64,000 nt of DNA, taken from Conchocele bisecta. Taxonomy: Eukaryota; Mollusca; Bivalvia; Lucinida; Thyasiridae. Positions 59,065 to 64,000 of this stretch are shown here, in pieces (positions within the stretch are counted from its first letter, which is position 1; every line of letters begins with the position of its first letter). The position numbers were made by a program, and so were the translations under genes. The notes under the pieces are model-generated. The model was given only the letters and a program-made list of their open reading frames with translations. It searched no databases and was not told where the DNA came from. Location: positions 32,646,616 to 32,710,615 of the forward strand of contig CM055280.1 of NCBI GenBank assembly GCA_029237695.1, written 5' to 3'.

Positions 59065-59250
59065 GGGGTCGTTTCACTAAACTGAAATGTTCGTAAGTGC
59101 AAACATTATGATAGTCTGTATATTTCGCATTAACCACGTTTTCATGTAAACAATTATTGAATTGATTATCCATGAATTAAAATTTCCAGACGACCCTTAT
59201 ATTGCACTTACGAACATTTTAGTCGTACGAATTTTAGTGAAACGGCCCCC
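59065..59250. repeat. MITE family M4 copy
   Basis: GGGGTCGTTTCACTAAACTG start and TTTTAGTGAAACGGCCCC end. Flanked on both sides by fragments of an AGATCAGACTG-type repeat (58980-59040 and 59266-59300). Confidence 0.8.
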
Positions 59251-59309
59251 TGCAGATAATGCAGTTTCGAATCAGATTGTGCGGATATGTAGGATGATCT
59301 GGTGTATAT

Positions 59310-59585
59310 GTGCAGCTGTATGTTTCACAGTTGCAGCTACATGTATACATTTATAGCTGCAGCTATAAAATACAGCTGCAGCTATACATTTACAGCTGCA
59401 GCTGCACATTTTACAGGTGCAGCTATACATTTACAGCTGCAGCTGTACATTTTACAGGTGCAGCTAAACATTTATAGGTGCAGCTATAAAAATACAGCTG
59501 CACCTGTATTTTTTACAGGTGCAGCTGTATTTTTACAGCTGCACATTTACAGGTGCACCTGTATATTTGTATGGCTGCACCTGTT
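59310..59585. repeat. GCTGCAGC palindromic array
   Basis: About ten ~30 bp units of ACAGCTGCAGCTATACATTT and variants with GGTGCAGCT. It lies 120 bp left of Polinton 2. The 96-residue frame through it is repeat-derived. Confidence 0.85.
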
Positions 59586-59701
59586 AGTTTAGTTTTTACC
59601 CCGTTCGTACACCATATATTTGAGCTGTGTCTCAGTTGGTGTCTCCGATATTCAATATGCAGTACGTGTTTCGCCGTCACGCAGTGCGACTTACAGCCAG
59701 A

Positions 59702-59807
59702 AGTAGTATATAAGAGTCATAATGATACAAGTTTATATGGAAGCCACACACTACGTGTGGTGGCTTCCACACGAAACTTGTAATCATTATGACTCTTATA
59801 TACTACT
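59702..59807. repeat. terminal hairpin of Polinton 2
   Basis: Arms 59702-59747 and 59760-59807 are inverse copies, from AGTAGTATATAAGAGTCATA to GGAAGCCAC, around a short palindromic ACACTACGTGTG loop. The very end of the element is included in the stem. Confidence 0.9.
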
Positions 59808-59835
59808 ACCGCGAGACCATATATTTATGACATGA

Positions 59836-60117
59836 GAAGATACACCCTATTAGAGATAAAAATCCCTATATATATACAACAATCTGTCATACTTTTATTA
59901 CGAATACAATAACAACTGACACCCTATTGAAGATAAGAAATCCATAAGTTATACTCAGTATTTTACAACAATCTGTCACAATATATACTGACACCCTATT
60001 AAAGACAAGTTATCCATATACTCAGTATATTACAACAATCTGTCATATATTTATTACGAATAAATATAAACTTACACCCTATTGAAGATAAAAAATCTAT
60101 TGGTTATACTCAGTATA
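59836..60117. repeat. ~75-85 bp tandem repeats, polymerase leader of Polinton 2
   Basis: Four copies, marked ACACCCTATTGAAGATAA at about 59842, 59919, 59989 and 60073. They contain TTATACTCAGTAT and ACAACAATCTGTCA. The last copy ends at the polymerase ATG, so the array is its 5' region and may contain promoter elements. Confidence 0.85.
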
Positions 60118-63100
60118 ATGCCTACCATAAAGCAAATGAGAGAGCAAGCTAAGAGTTGGGGAATTTCCCTAAGAGGTTTGAGACTCAAGAAAGATATAGC
60201 AGATAGGATAAGTGACGCGCGAGCCGTCGTCTACGAGGAGAGGCTGCGGCGTGCGGTTTCGACCGGACGACTGCCCGCCGACCCCGGAAAACGCTCCGAG
60301 AAATTGGAGAACGAGACGACGGCCAGTCTGCGCGCCACCGCTTACGCGCAGCGTGTAAAAGAAGATCCTAGCGCACGTAGAAAACCCCTATACAAGGCGT
60401 ACTACAATAAGATTTATCAAGGGTTGGTGGGGGGACCTCCCAAGAAGAGGAGAGATATCGCCAGAGCTTTGGTGGAGGAGGGTCGCAGGATTCTCGCCGA
60501 AGAAGCCGAAGTTAGGGAAACTATTGATAGGGGTAGGAGGAAGATAGTATTGACTTTCGAGAGGGGATAGACGGGGAGATCGCTAATCGTATAATGAATA
60601 AAATTCGCCCAGAGATGACCACGGCATGTTACCTGAGGTATTCGTGCTCGTATCGTATTAGGCACATAGAGACCGACGCTACTATGATCTATCACAAACA
60701 ATCAAAGGGCAGTCCGTGGATAAACGAGATCGCCAAAGCCGAGAGTTGGATATCCGATAGAGAGAAAGGTCGAATGGACATCGACAAAGTCGATAGACCA
60801 AACACAAAATGGACCTTCGTTCGTTGGATATCGGTCGAGGTGAAGATGATCATCGACGCACAACAACTTCTCATGGGAGCGGGAAAACTCCCAGACTGGT
60901 TAAGACAGAAAAAGGGAATGTATTCCGTCGACACGTACGACGACTACTTGTGTCTGTTTAGGTGCATAGCCATCCAACGTGGAGGGAGACCCGACGGGTG
61001 TTGTAGGAAGGCACGAGCTCTGGCTCGCGAATACTCGGGCACGATAAACGGACCGGGTAGTAAGGGAATCCCCCTGGACGATATTAAGAAGGTCGAAGAG
61101 CATTTCAAGATGGGCATTCGCGTGTACGAGCCCACCGCCGATGGAGTGTGGTACCTCATGAAGGTTCCGGCAAATTACGACGTGGGTTGGGGGGAAGACA
61201 ATGACGATAGGAATGTTTGGAGGTCACTCGTTCCTCATAACGAATCTCCGCAAGATGACGAACGAGTACGGGTGCACCGGATATCAACAACGGTTCACAA
61301 AGTCGTGTAACATGCACAGCACGCGACCACCTGCATGGGTGGGAAGACCGTGGTGACATGTCCAGTAAGAGGGTAGAGAGACAGTCGGCCTACGAGAAGG
61401 CGTTCTATCCTAAGGGGTCAGCGAGTGTGAGGTCGATTCAATGGTTGAGCAGAAGAGAGGAGAGGGTGGGTGGGAAAGCACATACATCACGCCAACTGCG
61501 GTCACGGTGGTGAGAGGTGGGTGGCCGGTGATCCGGTCGACGGTTACTGTCACGAGACCGAGACCGTGTTTCAGTTTCACGGATGCTACTGGCACGGGTG
61601 TCCGAGGCATTGCATGAGTGGTAATGCGAGATCGCTGTACAAGAGGACGAAAATTCAAGACGCCAAGATAAGGAAGGCGGGTTACGAGCTGGTGGTGATG
61701 TGGGAGTGCGAGTGGTTGAATGATAATTTTGATAAAATTAATACCTACTATCCACAATTGCCACGCTAGGAGGAGACGACTCTGTAACCCCACCAGATAG
61801 TCTACGACTTCGAGGCGTATCTCGACAAGTCAAAAACCACGCGACCCACCAAAGACCTGACCTTCGAGGTCGAGCACGTTCCTATATCGGTGTCGTTGGG
61901 GGATACGATGCATGAAGGGATCACACACCTATGCGAACGAGATCCCGACACGCTAGTCGAGAAGTTCGTGACCGAGCTGCAGATGAGAGGCAAGGCAATC
62001 AAGGAGAGGGTTAGAAAGAAGTATCTGCCGGCCGACATAGATATGTTATCGAAGTCTCAGCAAGCAAAGATTATCTCATGGATTGACCAAGTCCCGGTGG
62101 TGGGGTTCAACTGTAGCAGGTACGACCTGAACCTCATCAAGCAGTACTTTGTAGAGAAGTTGGCGGCCACCGTGAATAAGGTGATGGTCGGAAAGAGAGC
62201 CAGCACGACGATGTTTCTGTTTACCCGGAGTTTAAATTTCTCGACATCATCCAGTATCTGGACCCGGTACCACGTACGACCGGTGGGTTAAGGCGTACGA
62301 CTGTAAAACGGTATAAAGTCTCACTTTCCATACGAGTGGTTCGATAGCGCGGACAAGCTCGACCATCCGGGCTGCCAGACTATCCGAGTGGTACTCGAAG
62401 TTGAAGGGAAGTGAGTTCCTACTGTCGTTGTCCGAGTGGAGAGGTGTAAGAAGGTATTCCGAGAAAGGGGATGAAGACGTTCAAGGAATGGTTGCAACAC
62501 TACAACGACTTGGATGTAGGACCGTTCCTAGAGGCTCTGACTAAATTGACGGAGATTCTACAAGGGGACGAGGCGTGGATATACTCAAGGATGCTGTGTC
62601 TCTGCGGTGTTTCCCTTCAGTACCTACTCCGCGGGTCGATCGATGGGAAGGCGGACACGCCCGAGCTGTGGTCACCGAAGTCTAAAACTTACGAGATGAT
62701 GAAGCAGGGATTGGTCGGTGGTCCGTCCATAGTATTCTCCAGATACGCCGAGGCTGGAAGGTCGACGATCAGGGGTCAGGTGGGGAGTCGGGAGGAGAAG
62801 ATGTGCAAGGCGGTGCTGGGGTACGATGCCAATGCTCTATACCTATCTACTCTGTCGAAGGACATGCCGTGTGGTGAGGAGCAGATATGGGACGTGTGAC
62901 GACCACCCGGAAAGACGTCGTATATAGACCGTTTCGTGAGGGAGGTCAGGAGTGAAAAGTGGTTCGGATTTGCGGAGTTGGATATAGAGGTCCCTTGAAA
63001 CGTTTAGAGACAAGTTCTCGGAAATGTCACCGCTGTTCGTTAATCGAGAAGTCGATGAGAACGAGGTTCCGCAGCACATGAAGGACTACCTGGCCGGGAC

Positions 63101-64000
63101 CGGTAGGAAAAGAGTCGAAGGACAGAGAAAGCTCGTGGGGGCAATGTCCGCCAAGAAGATGATCATATACTCCCCGCTGCTAAAGTGGTATCTGGAGCAC
63201 GGTCTGATCGTCAATGCGGTGCATAGTGTTATAGACTACACGCCCGGCAAAAGAGGTCACCGCTGCTAGACGGACGGGGGACGTCGACAAGAGCAAGGCG
63301 GTGTTGGCGGATATATTCAAACTGGTTGGCAACGCGTGTTGTGACAAGCTGATAGAGGCACAAGAGATACACCTGAACACCACATATACGAATGATGAGA
63401 AGACTGTCGATCGGGCACTGAGGTCGGCGTGGTTCGAAGACCTGGAGGAGATTGGGGAGGCTTACGAGATATCGAGCAGGAAGACTCGAGTGGTGATCAA
63501 CAGACCGTTTCAGTGTGGCATAGCGGTCTACCAGTTGGCCAAGCTCCGGATGCTGGAGTTCTACTACGATTTCTTGGACAAGTACGTGGATCGCGGAGAT
63601 TTCGAACTGATACAGATGGACACCGACAGCATGTACTTCGCGCTGTCGGAGAAGACGCTGGCGGCGGTGGTGAGAAAGAATATGAAGAGAAAGTTTAATA
63701 AGGAGAAGACCGAGTGGTTGGCGTGGGACGTGTGGAGCAACAGAACTCCGGGACTGTTCAAGCTGGAATTCGAAGGGGATAGAGCCATCGCTCTGTGTAG
63801 CAAGTGTTACTACGTGAGCGGTGATGGAAAATTTAAGCACTCGGCCAAGGGGATGTCGAAGAGATCTAACGATCTGACTTGGGGGAGGTATAAGAGTGCT
63901 CTCGAAGGGGGTAGGGATATGGCGGAGAACAGGGGATTCCGAATGATTAATGGGGTGATGAAGACGTACTGTCAACAAAAAATAGGACTCTCGGCGTACT
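60118..64000 (+). pseudogene. polB: protein-primed DNA polymerase B of Polinton 2, frame-broken and cut at window end
   Basis: Start MPTIKQMREQAKSWGISLRG at 60118 (the upstream in-frame ATG at 60082 lies in the tandem repeat). Order as in Polinton 1: SAP-like N-terminus; TTACYLRYSCSYRIRH; OTU-like DDYLCLFRC (about 60940); Vsr-like HGCYWHGC (61578-61601); exonuclease GFNCSRYDLNLI (about 62104) and YNDLDV (about 62500); motif A GYDANALYLS (about 62820), intact here; IYSPLLKWYLEHGL; RPFQCGIAVYQLAKLRMLE; motif C MDTDSMYF (DTDS 63619-63630). The last part is open from about 63252 to the window end. At least six single-base shifts upstream. Confidence 0.9.

Larger units (their letters stand above)
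59702..64000 (+). mobile_element. left part of a second Polinton (Polinton 2), cut by window end
   Basis: The terminus AGTAGTATATAAGAGTCATA aligns with the Polinton 1 terminus (AGTAGTA...GAGTC-AAATGATAC). It is followed by a hairpin, tandem repeats and a polymerase gene homologous to that of Polinton 1 but clearly more GC-rich. The right end and target duplication are outside the window. Confidence 0.85.

Noticed and set aside
59302..59592. 96-residue frame left of Polinton 2
   Set aside because: It is translated GCTGCAGC palindromic repeat.

Overview
The window reads as metazoan nuclear DNA, most likely from a bivalve-like mollusc (inferred from AT-rich DNA, GT-AG introns, very dense short inverted-repeat elements, a tRNA-headed SINE and giant viral-like transposons; the species cannot be named). 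Its centrepiece is a complete, terminally delimited Polinton/Maverick (adintovirus-like) element at 16248-33978. It has near-identical ~200 bp terminal inverted repeats and a 6 bp target duplication TACCTG. The left end and first ~4.3 kb of a second, divergent Polinton occupy 59702-64000 and run off the window.

Polinton 1, left to right: a C2H2 zinc-finger ORF (-); protein-primed DNA polymerase B with nuclease and OTU-like N-terminal parts (+); retrovirus-type integrase (-); a compact minus-strand block of small membrane and conserved Polinton proteins; the FtsK/HerA-type packaging ATPase (-) and double-jelly-roll major capsid protein (-); a coiled-coil/hydrophobic protein (+); a single-pass membrane protein and a long conserved Polinton protein (-); the probable minor capsid protein (+); a fibre-like protein made of seven ~48-residue coiled-coil repeats plus a C-terminal head (+); a two-pass membrane protein (+); and a small ORF next to the right repeat (-). 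Most long genes are interrupted by single-base indels while the frames stay recognisable, so either the copy is freshly dead or the assembly carries indel errors. Polymerase and integrase would copy and insert the element; capsid, ATPase and fibre genes imply a virion-forming ancestor. No adenain-type maturation protease was found.

The host DNA carries three phase-compatible exons of one minus-strand gene: a signal-peptide exon (54087-54156) and two exons encoding a cadherin-like extracellular segment (4434-4749 and 3531-3750). If they belong together, Polinton 1 sits inside a ~49 kb first intron. Apart from these exons, the host DNA is repeats and unassigned sequence: at least ten families of fold-back/MITE elements, two ~1.3 kb TIR elements whose inverted arms are made of short tandem repeats (5604-6916 and 11629-12960), a 39 bp minisatellite with a 568 bp higher-order period (7390-9470), a ~55 bp minisatellite (38655-39340), and CCATGG- and GCTGCAGC-rich palindromic arrays. 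Long ORFs across those arrays are artefacts of repeat period.
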